This document shows, piece after piece, positions 14,315-22,182 of a DNA stretch of 61,153 bases. This DNA comes from a virus: IMG/VR virus record IMGVR_UViG_3300009788_000013, positions 1-61,153 of that record; one strand, 5' to 3'. The notes beneath the pieces are model-generated. The model had not been told where the DNA came from and ran no database searches. It saw only the letters and a program-made list of their open reading frames with translations. Every line of letters starts with the position of its first letter. Within the stretch, counting starts at the first letter, position 1. The position numbers were made by a program, and so were the translations under genes.

Positions 14315-15412
14315 TCATCTCGCAAACGGGATTACACCGACTCCGATAATATCTTTCACGACCGCTCCACCTACTGCCGGTACATGATCAACCATCACCC
14401 AATGCTCATAGCAAAAAAATTCCCGCCCTCCAGCATTCCTCCATGCACCAGCCTGAAAGTTATCTATCTCACTCTGATTCGTTGGTACGGTGCTAGGATT
14501 AAATGTTTTGTACCGAGAAGTTCCGTCTAGCGCCAGATCGGCGCTATTCTCTGAGGTCGAAACTTTCGCACGTAGCCGATGCTCTGTCCCGCTTCCATTC
14601 CCTCTAGCAGCTTGGCAAGATACCGTGACAAGGTTAATAGTGCCAACGTTCGGAATTGAAGTAAGCCCCCACAGCTGCTGATGGTTGGCATCTACCTGGG
14701 AACTCTCTATCGCATATTCTGTTTCGTCAATCGGATCTTGGTTGACTGCACTGAATGTCTCCGCATTCGCCGCCTCATCTTCGAATTCATCTTCTCCGCT
14801 ATCACCAGAGTCCTCATCAGCTCGCTGAGCATCAATCTGTCCAGCTCCTAAAAATGTGAATACATCCTTTGCAAATATGTCATCAAACCAAATGTTTTCT
14901 GCTCCGTTGGCGTTGTCCATTTTGAGTTCATCAGGTTGTTGACCAGCACCCCCATTCGTTACATCAGCAGTAGTTCCTCCGTCTACTCTACAGTGGATTT
15001 CACCATTGCTTCCTCCTCCTGAAGGATCTTTTTTGACTGTTACTTCTATGAGGTGCCATTCATCTTTTGATACTGATGATTCAACTTGTGTCCAATCCGT
15101 TCCATCATTATTTGTAATTAGGATTTCAAAATTATTAGTATCTACATGTTTAATTCCGACAGCTCCAGTAGATTGACCAGTATCAGATCTGACATCAGAA
15201 ATCTTTTCCTCTGTTGATCCAACTGTTCCGTTAACTCGTACATAATAACGGACTGATACTTCATCTGCTGCAAAGATTGCGAGAGGAGAGAAACAGTTGC
15301 CTGTGCACTTTAAAGCATAATTCCCTGTCCGCTTTGTAGTGCTGTCAACTGATCCTGTAGCAGTGATAAACTCACCGAGGTTCCCAGATTCAATTCCAGC
15401 TAGCCAGGCCAT
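14315..15412 (-). CDS. 365-aa concanavalin-like virion protein
   Basis: The N-terminal 190 residues have the strand and Asp/Trp pattern of LamG/concanavalin A-like lectins: VRYYVRVNG, NFEILITNNDG, DEWHLIEVTVKK, IWFDDIFA. An acidic linker (about residues 195-215, DEDSGDSGEDEFEDE) leads to a second beta domain with FCYEHWVMVD. It may bind carbohydrate on the host or support the head. The region coding for the first domain is visibly richer in A+T than its neighbours, suggesting transfer. Confidence 0.55.
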   Translation of the reverse strand: MAWLAGIESGNLGEFITATGSVDSTTKRTGNYALKCTGNCFSPLAIFAADEVSVRYYVRVNGTVGSTEEKISDVRSDTGQSTGAVGIKHVDTNNFEILITNNDGTDWTQVESSVSKDEWHLIEVTVKKDPSGGGSNGEIHCRVDGGTTADVTNGGAGQQPDELKMDNANGAENIWFDDIFAKDVFTFLGAGQIDAQRADEDSGDSGEDEFEDEAANAETFSAVNQDPIDETEYAIESSQVDANHQQLWGLTSIPNVGTINLVTVSCQAARGNGSGTEHRLRAKVSTSENSADLALDGTSRYKTFNPSTVPTNQSEIDNFQAGAWRNAGGREFFCYEHWVMVDHVPAVGGAVVKDIIGVGVIPFAR

Positions 15413-15413
15413 G

Positions 15414-15938
15414 CTAATCTAGCCACCACTGCGCCCCAGGCGAGACATCGCTCAAACGCATCAGGTAATCCTGTACTGCCGGGCTGGGATCGTAAAGTCC
15501 ATCATTCCGATAGCGGAAGATCTTAGCGTTAACGAAAAAATTCCGTAGAGTGATTGTCTGGCCGAAATCCGGATCAGTAGGATCAGTAATAGATTGCTCG
15601 TTCTTATAGATGTTCTCCAGTGCAGCGTCGAGAGCATCCTGGAGCTTCTCAGCGCGAGCCTCTGGATTCCCTGTCTGTGTTGGGAATGCACTCCTATGGA
15701 TTGCTAGATGAGGAGTGCTCTGGCCACTGCCGCTAACAAAGATCCCAATCAATGGCCAACCGTGGATGGCAACCAGATCAGTAATTAGCTCTCTAGCCGT
15801 TTTACCAGTATCAACATCAGTGAACGGATCAATCTCAGTTACACCGCGAAGGCGAAAATGAAGCGGGTTTCCATCTGGCGCAAGAGCATCGAACTCTGAC
15901 TGTTTCAGTGTCAAAAATATCCCTGTTGTTGATGGCAT
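15414..15938 (-). CDS. 174-aa virion-region protein
   Basis: From ATG 15938 (MPSTTGIFLTLKQ), with GAGAG eight bases upstream, this protein has FRLRGVTEIDPFTD, HGWPLIGIFVSGS and FFVNAKIFRYRNDGLYD segments. The sequence looks globular and mixed alpha/beta with no family recognised. Its location between two beta-rich virion proteins suggests a structural role. Confidence 0.5.
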   Translation of the reverse strand: MPSTTGIFLTLKQSEFDALAPDGNPLHFRLRGVTEIDPFTDVDTGKTARELITDLVAIHGWPLIGIFVSGSGQSTPHLAIHRSAFPTQTGNPEARAEKLQDALDAALENIYKNEQSITDPTDPDFGQTITLRNFFVNAKIFRYRNDGLYDPSPAVQDYLMRLSDVSPGAQWWLD

Positions 15939-15942
15939 GTTT

Positions 15943-16488
15943 TTAGCTCTCAATTGTAAAGTAGGATACTACTACGTCAATTGATCCAGTGGTAGGCACT
16001 TCGCTCGTTATTCGGAGATCCTCATCGTCAGCGCCTACGCCGAGCATACCGCTGCCGTCCCCCTCTACCACGCCAGAGCCCGGCGCTATCCCAGGATGTG
16101 AGAGCACAACTCCAGTAGTAGTCGGCGTCGTCGCGGTAGCGAATCCTATCCGTACCTGCACATCTACCGTATTCGCATTATCGGCCATCACCGAGCAGCG
16201 AGTAACCACAATCTTCAGGCCAGCGGCAACAGTTACAACAGCGGCATTCGTTTGGGCACCGGTGTAATTAGCCCGCACGGTTACAATGTTGGGGTGCCCC
16301 CCGATGACAAAAGGCACCCCTGCTCGATTAGTATATAAATCAGTAACGTCTGCTGCGGCTACAGCAGTCGGATTCGTGCCATGAGCAATCGCCTTTCCAC
16401 CGATCTTTACCGGAAAGTTAGCATCAGGCCCATCATGGGCCACGCTGCCTTCGACATTGGGGGCCGGATCTTGTGATTGATCAGCCAT
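15943..16488 (-). CDS. 181-aa beta-rich virion protein
   Basis: The protein is Gly/Ala/Val-rich with a short N-terminal extension (DGPDANFPVKIGGKA) common in phage decoration proteins. It continues with VTVRANYT, LKIVVTRCSVMADNA, and a final strand pair ending SIDVVVSYFTIES. It resembles a trimeric beta-barrel head-fibre or decoration protein. Neighbours of similar composition support a common structural role. Confidence 0.55.
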   Translation of the reverse strand: MADQSQDPAPNVEGSVAHDGPDANFPVKIGGKAIAHGTNPTAVAAADVTDLYTNRAGVPFVIGGHPNIVTVRANYTGAQTNAAVVTVAAGLKIVVTRCSVMADNANTVDVQVRIGFATATTPTTTGVVLSHPGIAPGSGVVEGDGSGMLGVGADDEDLRITSEVPTTGSIDVVVSYFTIES

Positions 16489-16489
16489 C

Positions 16490-17641
16490 CTAGTCCTCGG
16501 CGTAGATCACAGCATGGACATCAGCAGCCAGTACTCCGAGATTCTTGAACTTTACGCGAAAGGCATCCAAGCCCGCTGCCGCCCCTAGCGTGATGAAGTT
16601 ACGATGAGGTGCCTTGAAGAAGAAACCCTGTCCTGCCTGCCCGCCGAAGATGCCTTTAATACCAGACTCGACGGCATCGTCTACGGTATAGATTGCGGCC
16701 TTCCACCGCTGTGAGCACCAGCACCATATACCGCTAAGTTTCTTGTTTGCGGCTTCTGAGCCGGTCAGATCAACCTCAGCGTCTACCGCCAACGCGGCGG
16801 AGGTTAACGCCTCTGTCGTTGGGCTCGTTGGAGTGTCAACACCACCACCAGTAAGAACATCGATCTGCAAGTGACCGGCGTCATCGACCTCGGCCCGATT
16901 CCAGTTTGTGTTACCACTATCCCAACCCATCAAAAATGCGCCGACCGCTGGAACAGTTGGATTAGCCACGTCATCAGCAAGAGCCGCAGCTGCCGGTAGT
17001 TCTGTGTCCACAGAGCCGGTAATACTGACATCATTATTAGTGCCGAGGTTAACGAGTAGGCCATCTGTGGCATCCCCTAGAGCCCTATCCCAAGTCGCTC
17101 CATCCCAGGCCATCATGAACGCTCCGACACCGGGGGCCGTGGGGTTGGCGAAATTGTCTGCCAGTGCTGCCGCCAATGGGAAATTGTTGTCGTGAGTCCA
17201 TAGAGCACCGTTGGCATCAACGAACATATTCACGACATCAGCCGCAGCAGGAGTCAAGGCGCTCAACACATCGTCGCGGACTGCCAGAGACAGCACGCCT
17301 GTATCGGTTCCCCCGATCGGCGTATCGATTGCCTTGCCTAAGTTCGTAGCACCAACACCAGGGATCACCGATGTCACATCGACATCCCCGATATCAATCC
17401 CCGAATTCGCCGCCAGCGTGAATGAGCCATCATCGGTGACTGTCACCGTCGAGGCGGAAACGTCTAGTGCGCTCTGATCCGAAGCGATCACCACTGGTAT
17501 TGATAGAGCCATCGTTGTCTGGGCCTTCGCTTCCGCCGAAGTTCCGGCGGCGCTGATCCTCAGACTAACTCCGAGAACGTACTCCGTTCCGCCACCTGTG
17601 TCTAGATCAAATGGTAGTAGTTGACTTGGTACATCAGCCAT
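16490..17641 (-). CDS. 383-aa repeat-containing virion protein
   Basis: It contains two copies of an approximately 55-residue unit (LAAALADNFANPTAPGVGAF and AAALADDVANPTVPAVGAF, each followed by a Trp-Asp segment) and an early Ser/Thr-rich beta region. The C-terminus (AFRVKFKNLGVLAADVHAV) is homologous to the C-terminus of the 18194-18754 protein. Such repeats are typical of fibres and spikes. It probably projects from the head or tail connector. Confidence 0.55.
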   Translation of the reverse strand: MADVPSQLLPFDLDTGGGTEYVLGVSLRISAAGTSAEAKAQTTMALSIPVVIASDQSALDVSASTVTVTDDGSFTLAANSGIDIGDVDVTSVIPGVGATNLGKAIDTPIGGTDTGVLSLAVRDDVLSALTPAAADVVNMFVDANGALWTHDNNFPLAAALADNFANPTAPGVGAFMMAWDGATWDRALGDATDGLLVNLGTNNDVSITGSVDTELPAAAALADDVANPTVPAVGAFLMGWDSGNTNWNRAEVDDAGHLQIDVLTGGGVDTPTSPTTEALTSAALAVDAEVDLTGSEAANKKLSGIWCWCSQRWKAAIYTVDDAVESGIKGIFGGQAGQGFFFKAPHRNFITLGAAAGLDAFRVKFKNLGVLAADVHAVIYAED

Positions 17642-17873
17642 CGCTAGATCCTCCCTTCATTGTTGCAATCTCTTTGCCTATCAGCGCGATCCTCTCTGCG
17701 TTCACAGCCACCTGTTCTCGCTGTCGTAAGATCTCGACTTCCATCTCATCTGCTCGTAGTAAGGCGATCGCGCTCTGATACTCCAGGTTCTTGATCTCTA
17801 GCTCCTTGCGCCTGATATGCAGTGCCTTCGTTCGATGATCGGAAACCTTTCCGCCTTCTGACGCATCACCCAT
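17634..17873 (-). CDS. 79-aa coiled-coil protein
   Basis: From ATG 17873 (MGDASEGGKVSDHRTK) the protein is one long charged helix (RRKELEIKNLEYQSAIALL and onward) with heptad-like hydrophobics. The ATG shares an A with the TAA of the upstream gene (TAATG). It may assemble with the adjacent structural proteins. Confidence 0.55.
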   Translation of the reverse strand: MGDASEGGKVSDHRTKALHIRRKELEIKNLEYQSAIALLRADEMEVEILRQREQVAVNAERIALIGKEIATMKGGSSDG

Positions 17874-18193
17874 TAATTCACCTGCTTTACGGCCTGCCGT
17901 TGCTGTTGGCGCGTATAGAGCGTCCCCGTCTTCGGATCGATGTCCAGTACAGAGTCCTGATCGATCTTGTATTTCAACTTGATGCCTCGTGTCCACAATA
18001 CCAGTGCATCCCGAGCAGTCGCATGTTGGATCATCCGAACCTTATAATCCAGCAGCTCATCCGCTGTCAGCGTTGCTCCCACGGGTGGAGGCATCTCTGC
18101 AACTTCCTTATTCGAAGCAAAGATGAACTGAGTGCTGGGCTTCTTTCGAGTTCCAGTGGCTTTTTTCGCCGGTACCTTTTTCACTGTTGCCAC
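17873..18193 (-). CDS. 106-aa hypothetical protein
   Basis: The N-terminus is Lys/Ala-rich (VKKVPAKKATGTRKK), flexible and DNA- or capsid-binding in type. It is followed by a helical middle (ADELLDYKVRMIQHATARDALVLW) and an Arg/Gln-rich tail. It starts directly after the stop of the upstream gene. No family recognised. Confidence 0.5.
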   Translation of the reverse strand: MATVKKVPAKKATGTRKKPSTQFIFASNKEVAEMPPPVGATLTADELLDYKVRMIQHATARDALVLWTRGIKLKYKIDQDSVLDIDPKTGTLYTRQQQRQAVKQVN

Positions 18194-18754
18194 TTATGTC
18201 ACCTCATCCCAGAATATCGTTGCATTCACATCCGCCGCTACGATCCACTGATTTGTCACTTTTACGCGGAAGTTCTCATCACCGCCAACATAGGCCAGTG
18301 TATCGTAGTATTTATCTGGTGGCACGTACTCGCCATCCGACCCTCCCGCATATCCACCTGTTCGAATCACACCGATAATAGTCTCTACTGCCCCATCGCG
18401 TTTGATGATTGACCAGCTACATGGGACTGAACTGGACACTTGTACCCGTTTCAGTTTCCCTGTCGCTCCCACTGCAATCGTAGCAGCATCTAGATCAACG
18501 CTCGCATCCGCCGCCAAACTAGCTGATACCCTGTAATTGGAAACCGGATTAACCGGCCCCAAGATTTTCACCACCAGCCCGTGATCAGTACCAGGCGTCG
18601 GATCAGTATCGGTGACTACCGCAATGTCATCAGCACCTACACCGGCAATCTGATCCCGTTCTCGTTGGACAGTATTAGCGCCTACCGTGAGCTGCTCTGT
18701 GTCGAGCTTCTTACCGACGCCATCAGTCGGCAGCTGGATAATTGAATTAGACAC
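18194..18754 (-). CDS. 186-aa beta-rich virion protein
   Basis: The N-terminus (GVGKKLDTEQLTVGANTVQRER) is a common start of phage head-decoration proteins. The middle has SASLAADASVDLDAATI, and the C-terminal domain ends ENFRVKVTNQWIVAADV, homologous to the C-terminus of the 383-aa protein at 16490-17641. The gene overlaps the end of the portal gene by eight bases. Probably part of a multi-protein head decoration. Confidence 0.55.
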   Translation of the reverse strand: MSNSIIQLPTDGVGKKLDTEQLTVGANTVQRERDQIAGVGADDIAVVTDTDPTPGTDHGLVVKILGPVNPVSNYRVSASLAADASVDLDAATIAVGATGKLKRVQVSSSVPCSWSIIKRDGAVETIIGVIRTGGYAGGSDGEYVPPDKYYDTLAYVGGDENFRVKVTNQWIVAADVNATIFWDEVT

Positions 18755-20093
18755 CCGGCTGCTCCTCTACCCGCTCAGGGAGTCGCATCCTGGCACGTAG
18801 GTGATTCTCTAGATTATCGTCTGGGAATATTGCTGCTCCCGATTGGGCAAGATTCTTGAGCGCCGCTGTCAGCCTCTCAATATCCTCACGTGCTACGCTC
18901 GCCGGTCGAATCCTCGGCAGGCCCGCTGCTGGATGCCAAGCATTAACGGCGAACAATCGAGGGACAGCATGGATGTTGATCACATCAGCTATCGACTCCA
19001 TCCACCCATCAAGAGACGCTTCAAATATCGATGTCTTGTCCGTAGACAGCGCTCTACTGCCAACCGACTCGTGTCCGAGTAGAATCCAGTCAGCAAGCAC
19101 CACGCCTGCGATAGCGCCGTTCTCACGGCGAATTACAACGGTCGTATCAAACTGCTTAGCACCTGGAGCTTTCACTAGCTCGAATTTATAGCTCGGCTCG
19201 TTCGAGTCCTCCTGAATATCAGAGGGTAGAACTATTCCCTCTTGATCATCACGGCGGATGTCTTTGATTATCCTCTTCCATTCAGCTAGCTCAGTCGCTT
19301 TCCCTGGAGCGTTCGAGTCAAACAGCTCCCCCGGAACTCTCAGCACCGGGTACCCTACTAGATCGCGCTCGATTCCGATAGCCTCAATTTCCCTAATGTG
19401 TTTCTTCGCATACCACGCGATGTATGCCCCTTCCAGCACCGATCGCCCCTCTGGGTTGTTCTTGTGGTGGCTGGTGTTGAACAGCAGCATATTCTCAATT
19501 GGGATCTGTACCAGCTGATTCGAGTTAGCATCCCTCTGCTCGACTCCATTCAATCCCCCTTCATCATCAAAGAGCCAGCGCTCTATCGTCTCAGCACTGC
19601 GAGGTGCAAACTTTCGCCAGCCAATCTTCCGATCAGTATGATTACTGCGCCGGGAGCCATCTGTTTCTTCAGGGCCGGATCTGAGCTTATAGACGATTTC
19701 GAATGTTTGAAATCCGAAAGTCAACATCCAGAGCACCTCCGATATGAAGGCAGTCCAGGTGTGCGACATATCGTCTTTGGCCGATTGGAGGAAGTCTGCC
19801 GCTTCAGTCGATTCTGGTGTCTCATCTACTGCCTCAACCACCCACTGCACCCGACGCATCATCATTTCGATCGCGTGCATAATCGAGGCTACGGTATCGT
19901 CGTAGAGCCTCATCTCACGATACGTTTCCCAGCGCCTAGTTTTTGAGCGTAGTTCACGGAGCGCCGTCTCATCAATCACTCCGAGATGATGTCGCAGCCC
20001 AGTGGATCCGATCTCAGCGGAGATACGTCCAGGTGCTGGAGGCACAGCTGGAGCTAATTTCTCGGTGAGCCATCGGCGAGCGGAATCTAGCAC
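18747..20093 (-). CDS. Portal protein (DUF935/Mu gp29-like)
   Basis: This 448-residue protein matches the DUF935 portal pattern: WETYREMRLYDDTVASIM near residue 60, TFGFQTFEIVYK (about 130), PIENMLLFNTSHHKNNPEGRSVL (about 210), LADWILLGHESVGSRAL (about 345) and a C-terminal helical region. Portals form the dodecameric DNA gate. The start is GTG 20093, about seven bases from a -10-like TACGAT with no Shine-Dalgarno, so it may be leaderless. It opens the late head operon TU5. Confidence 0.8.
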   Translation of the reverse strand: MLDSARRWLTEKLAPAVPPAPGRISAEIGSTGLRHHLGVIDETALRELRSKTRRWETYREMRLYDDTVASIMHAIEMMMRRVQWVVEAVDETPESTEAADFLQSAKDDMSHTWTAFISEVLWMLTFGFQTFEIVYKLRSGPEETDGSRRSNHTDRKIGWRKFAPRSAETIERWLFDDEGGLNGVEQRDANSNQLVQIPIENMLLFNTSHHKNNPEGRSVLEGAYIAWYAKKHIREIEAIGIERDLVGYPVLRVPGELFDSNAPGKATELAEWKRIIKDIRRDDQEGIVLPSDIQEDSNEPSYKFELVKAPGAKQFDTTVVIRRENGAIAGVVLADWILLGHESVGSRALSTDKTSIFEASLDGWMESIADVINIHAVPRLFAVNAWHPAAGLPRIRPASVAREDIERLTAALKNLAQSGAAIFPDDNLENHLRARMRLPERVEEQPGV

Positions 20094-20099
20094 TAGCTA

Positions 20100-20129
20100 A
20101 TCGTAGCCGAGAGGGGGGGGTTTGACCAA
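20100..20129 (-). promoter_or_regulatory. Candidate promoter of the head operon (TU5)
   Basis: On the minus strand TTGGTC (20129-20124), an 18-base spacer and TACGAT (20105-20100) match in spacing the TU7 candidate (TTGGTG, 18, TAGAAT), with CTCTCG just before the -10 in both. The match to sigma70 is weak, so it may need a phage activator. The spacer contains a run of eight G:C pairs (20113-20120). Confidence 0.4.
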
Positions 20130-20158
20130 ACGGATGTATCCAGAGATAGGCCGTGAGG

Positions 20159-20293
20159 GCGCGAGGATGCGCTCTACGCTGTCTCTAGGGATCTAATAGG
20201 GGAAATATACGGGGGCGGCAGCTTTGCGGGCCGCCGCCCTTTTGGGGATGTGTCGGATATGGATGCCTGAAAAACACACCCGACACCTCTATA
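20159..20293 (-). terminator. Operon-boundary element (copy A) with GC hairpin
   Basis: This gap holds GCGCGAGGATGCGCTCT and AATAGGGGAAATA (shared with other boundary copies) and a strong hairpin GGGCGGC (20213-20219) / GCCGCCC (20233-20239) followed on the plus strand by TTTT. An inverted repeat GTGTCGG/CCGACAC spans about 20251-20287. I infer termination of TU4 and possibly a regulatory structure. Confidence 0.45.
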
Positions 20294-20488
20294 CTAGCAC
20301 ATCCGAGGTGAAAATGACGCAGGGCAGTAGAGGAAATGATCTCTGCCGCCCCACTTGCGACTGTTCGCTATCGATCCCATCTTAGCATATCCGAGACAGG
20401 AACGACTCAGGAACAGCGACTCTTTAGCTGTGAGCAATTCTACAACTCCATCAAGAGCGAGCCGCTGTTCCGTGAGGCTTTCCCTCAC
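20294..20488 (-). CDS. 64-aa hypothetical protein
   Basis: The GTG at 20488 overlaps the upstream TGA (GTGA). The product (RESLTEQRLALDGVVELL and onward) is helical at first and aromatic/Arg-rich later, ending in Cys. It is the last gene of TU4. Two partly similar stretches containing ATCCGAG lie within it (about 20298-20326 and 20383-20411), possibly regulatory. No family recognised. Confidence 0.4.
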   Translation of the reverse strand: MRESLTEQRLALDGVVELLTAKESLFLSRSCLGYAKMGSIANSRKWGGRDHFLYCPASFSPRMC

Positions 20489-20697
20489 CCGTCGTTCATA
20501 GGCACCTCCTCTCCTGTTACCCTCTTGGTAGAGAGCTTGTGCCATGCTCCAGGCACGCGCTCAGACTTAGCGATTCCAGGACCGGGATAAGGAGCCTTAT
20601 ATGGCCAATGGTAATTCCAGACTCCGCCATCTTCGTCGAGAGCATACGGATCTTCGTTCGCTCCGCAGGTAATCTGGACGAACTTCGGTTGTTTCAC
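20485..20697 (-). CDS. 70-aa hypothetical protein
   Basis: This 70-residue protein has VQITCGANEDPYALDEDGGVWNY. It resembles small phage proteins with a short beta-propeller-blade-like or SH3-like repeat, since LDEDGGVWNY is reminiscent of regulator-of-chromosome-type blades. The ATG overlaps the upstream stop. Role unknown. Confidence 0.5.
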   Translation of the reverse strand: MKQPKFVQITCGANEDPYALDEDGGVWNYHWPYKAPYPGPGIAKSERVPGAWHKLSTKRVTGEEVPMNDG

Positions 20698-21023
20698 CGC
20701 TCCCTCCCATCGGCTGCCACAAGCACACGCTCTAGTTGCGGTATGAATTCACCGAAATCGTAAATTCCCCCTTCGGGCGAGTCTACAAACCGTAGCGCCT
20801 GAATGGCTCGCTCCAGCGCCTCATACATGGCCGGGGCCTGCGCGATCAGCCGGGCATTGTTGCGCTGCCATTTATTGTGGATTCTTTCATCCAGTACGGT
20901 TGCAATATGGTGCGGGGTGATGTCCCAGTTTCGTTTGTCCGGGGTGATGTACGCGCAGTGGCACTCGTCGTCTCTCTCTATGTGCCACGGCCCCGGCGTC
21001 CACTTCGGCTTGTCAGTGCTCAT
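20694..21023 (-). CDS. 109-aa phage accessory protein (WTPGPW family)
   Basis: The protein carries KWTPGPWHIE at its start and NARLIAQAPAMYEALERAI in its middle. This is a layout I know from many lytic and temperate phage accessory regions as an uncharacterised family. There are no catalytic motifs. It is coupled to its neighbours by four-base overlaps. Confidence 0.6.
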   Translation of the reverse strand: MSTDKPKWTPGPWHIERDDECHCAYITPDKRNWDITPHHIATVLDERIHNKWQRNNARLIAQAPAMYEALERAIQALRFVDSPEGGIYDFGEFIPQLERVLVAADGRER

Positions 21024-21328
21024 CTTTTCTCCCTTCGTATCCTGTATTCAAACAGTCCACCATCCCCTATCCTGCGGCGCTCTATGTCATACCCTCCGAA
21101 GCGGCTCTTACGGAAATCTCGCAGCCGCGCCGAAACACTCGCCTCCGGGTATCCGAGCTGTAGACTAATCTCCCGCAGCGTGCGCCAATCCCCATCGATC
21201 ATCAAATCAAAGACTGCCTGAGCCTGCCGTCCGAGTCTAACTTGATCCTTTTCTGGCTCGTAGGTTGCGCCATCAAAATTCATATCATGGAATTGCTCAG
21301 ACCATGGAAATAGGCTGGGTTGCCTCAT
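21020..21328 (-). CDS. Winged-helix protein
   Basis: From ATG 21328 (MRQPSLFPW), after an AAGGGG stretch, the 102-residue protein contains a winged-helix domain: VFDLMIDGDWRTLREIS, then LGYPEASVSARLRDFRK as recognition helix, then a wing (GYDIERRRIGDGGLFEYRI). This resembles phage-borne wHTH proteins that accompany recombination or accessory genes. It may regulate phage promoters. ATG 21283 is an alternative start. Confidence 0.6.
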   Translation of the reverse strand: MRQPSLFPWSEQFHDMNFDGATYEPEKDQVRLGRQAQAVFDLMIDGDWRTLREISLQLGYPEASVSARLRDFRKSRFGGYDIERRRIGDGGLFEYRIRREKR

Positions 21329-21587
21329 GCTTCCCCTTCTGCTTCGCTCTCCAAGCCGCAACCGCTAACCGATTCTTGCACTTCGGGCAGGTTCCGCATT
21401 CGCACGTCCGGGGACGCCCACCCCCTCGGCGTCTCTTCGGCGTCCGGAGGTAGAGCGAGCGGATCTCGTGACAGATAGACTTGACTGTCCGGGCTGGGCC
21501 AAAAGGCCCGCCATCGCGCTGGAGCCCAACCTTTACAGCTTTCTCTAGATACGGCGCCTCTAATGCCGGTGGTAGTTTAGTTTTCAT
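21297..21587 (-). CDS. Cys-cluster (CxCGxCxxC) protein
   Basis: The 96-residue protein has a C-terminal zinc-type cluster TCECGTCPKCKNR followed by WRAKQKGK, a motif shared with the 41942-42178 protein and common in small phage proteins. The N-terminus is mixed. It may bind nucleic acid. The gene overlaps both neighbours. Confidence 0.5.
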   Translation of the reverse strand: MKTKLPPALEAPYLEKAVKVGLQRDGGPFGPARTVKSICHEIRSLYLRTPKRRRGGGRPRTCECGTCPKCKNRLAVAAWRAKQKGKHEATQPISMV

Positions 21588-21822
21588 ATTGGTTCCTCAC
21601 GTTACCATTCAATATTCGAAATAATCTAGTCAGTACTTGAATGGTAACCTCCGCTCCTTTGATCGATTTAAGCGCCAGATCTAGAGCCACTGCCGCCTCA
21701 TCTAGCTCCACCTCTAGTGCAGTGATACTCCGAGCCTGTGCTCCCTGGCCGTAGCAGTCACAGCCAGCATCGACGTTGCCGCAGCACGGACAGTATGGTT
21801 TGCTGTTGCTCATCGATTCCAA
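21577..21822 (-). CDS. 81-aa Cys-rich hypothetical protein
   Basis: The N-terminal CPCCGNVDAGCDCYG forms a small zinc-ribbon-like knuckle. The rest is helical (LEVELDEAAVALDLALKSI). It lies in the accessory operon TU4. No family recognised. Confidence 0.5.
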   Translation of the reverse strand: MESMSNSKPYCPCCGNVDAGCDCYGQGAQARSITALEVELDEAAVALDLALKSIKGAEVTIQVLTRLFRILNGNVRNQYEN

Positions 21823-22115
21823 GCCTCCTTCGTCCCGTAGCCGAGCTGGTGGCCCTCTATGAGGTAGAAGGCATCCTCGGGCGCTTCGTTGCTATAGCGC
21901 CGGGGCTTTGGCTGGTAGTGGCCGGGATTAACATATGGGGGGGGATCACCTTCGCCATCCCATTCCTCTTCGTTCTCCTCTTCGATGTCAGAGGCACAGA
22001 GCATATTGGCGACGGTGTTCTCAAACGGCCAGTTGTCCTGACTCATGATCCGAACTTCCATGCCCTCGTCCAAACCCTCAATAGCGTCTTTTAGATCTCT
22101 AATCGTCATGTTCAT
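21810..22115 (-). CDS. Acidic phage accessory protein
   Basis: From about ATG 22115 (MNMTIRDLKDAIEGL) this resembles a family of small phage proteins with TIxDLxxAIEGLDxxxEVR, a NWPFENT segment and a C-terminal AFYLIEGHQLGYG. These are frequently found in actinophage and proteobacterial phage accessory regions; function unknown. An eight-base G:C tract lies in the gene at 21937-21944. Confidence 0.55.
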   Translation of the reverse strand: MNMTIRDLKDAIEGLDEGMEVRIMSQDNWPFENTVANMLCASDIEEENEEEWDGEGDPPPYVNPGHYQPKPRRYSNEAPEDAFYLIEGHQLGYGTKEAWNR

Positions 22116-22182
22116 TTCCTTTCGGCTTCCTCCTACCCACCGGGTTTCGGGCGGGGGCCACCCGCCCATCATCAGGGAGGAT

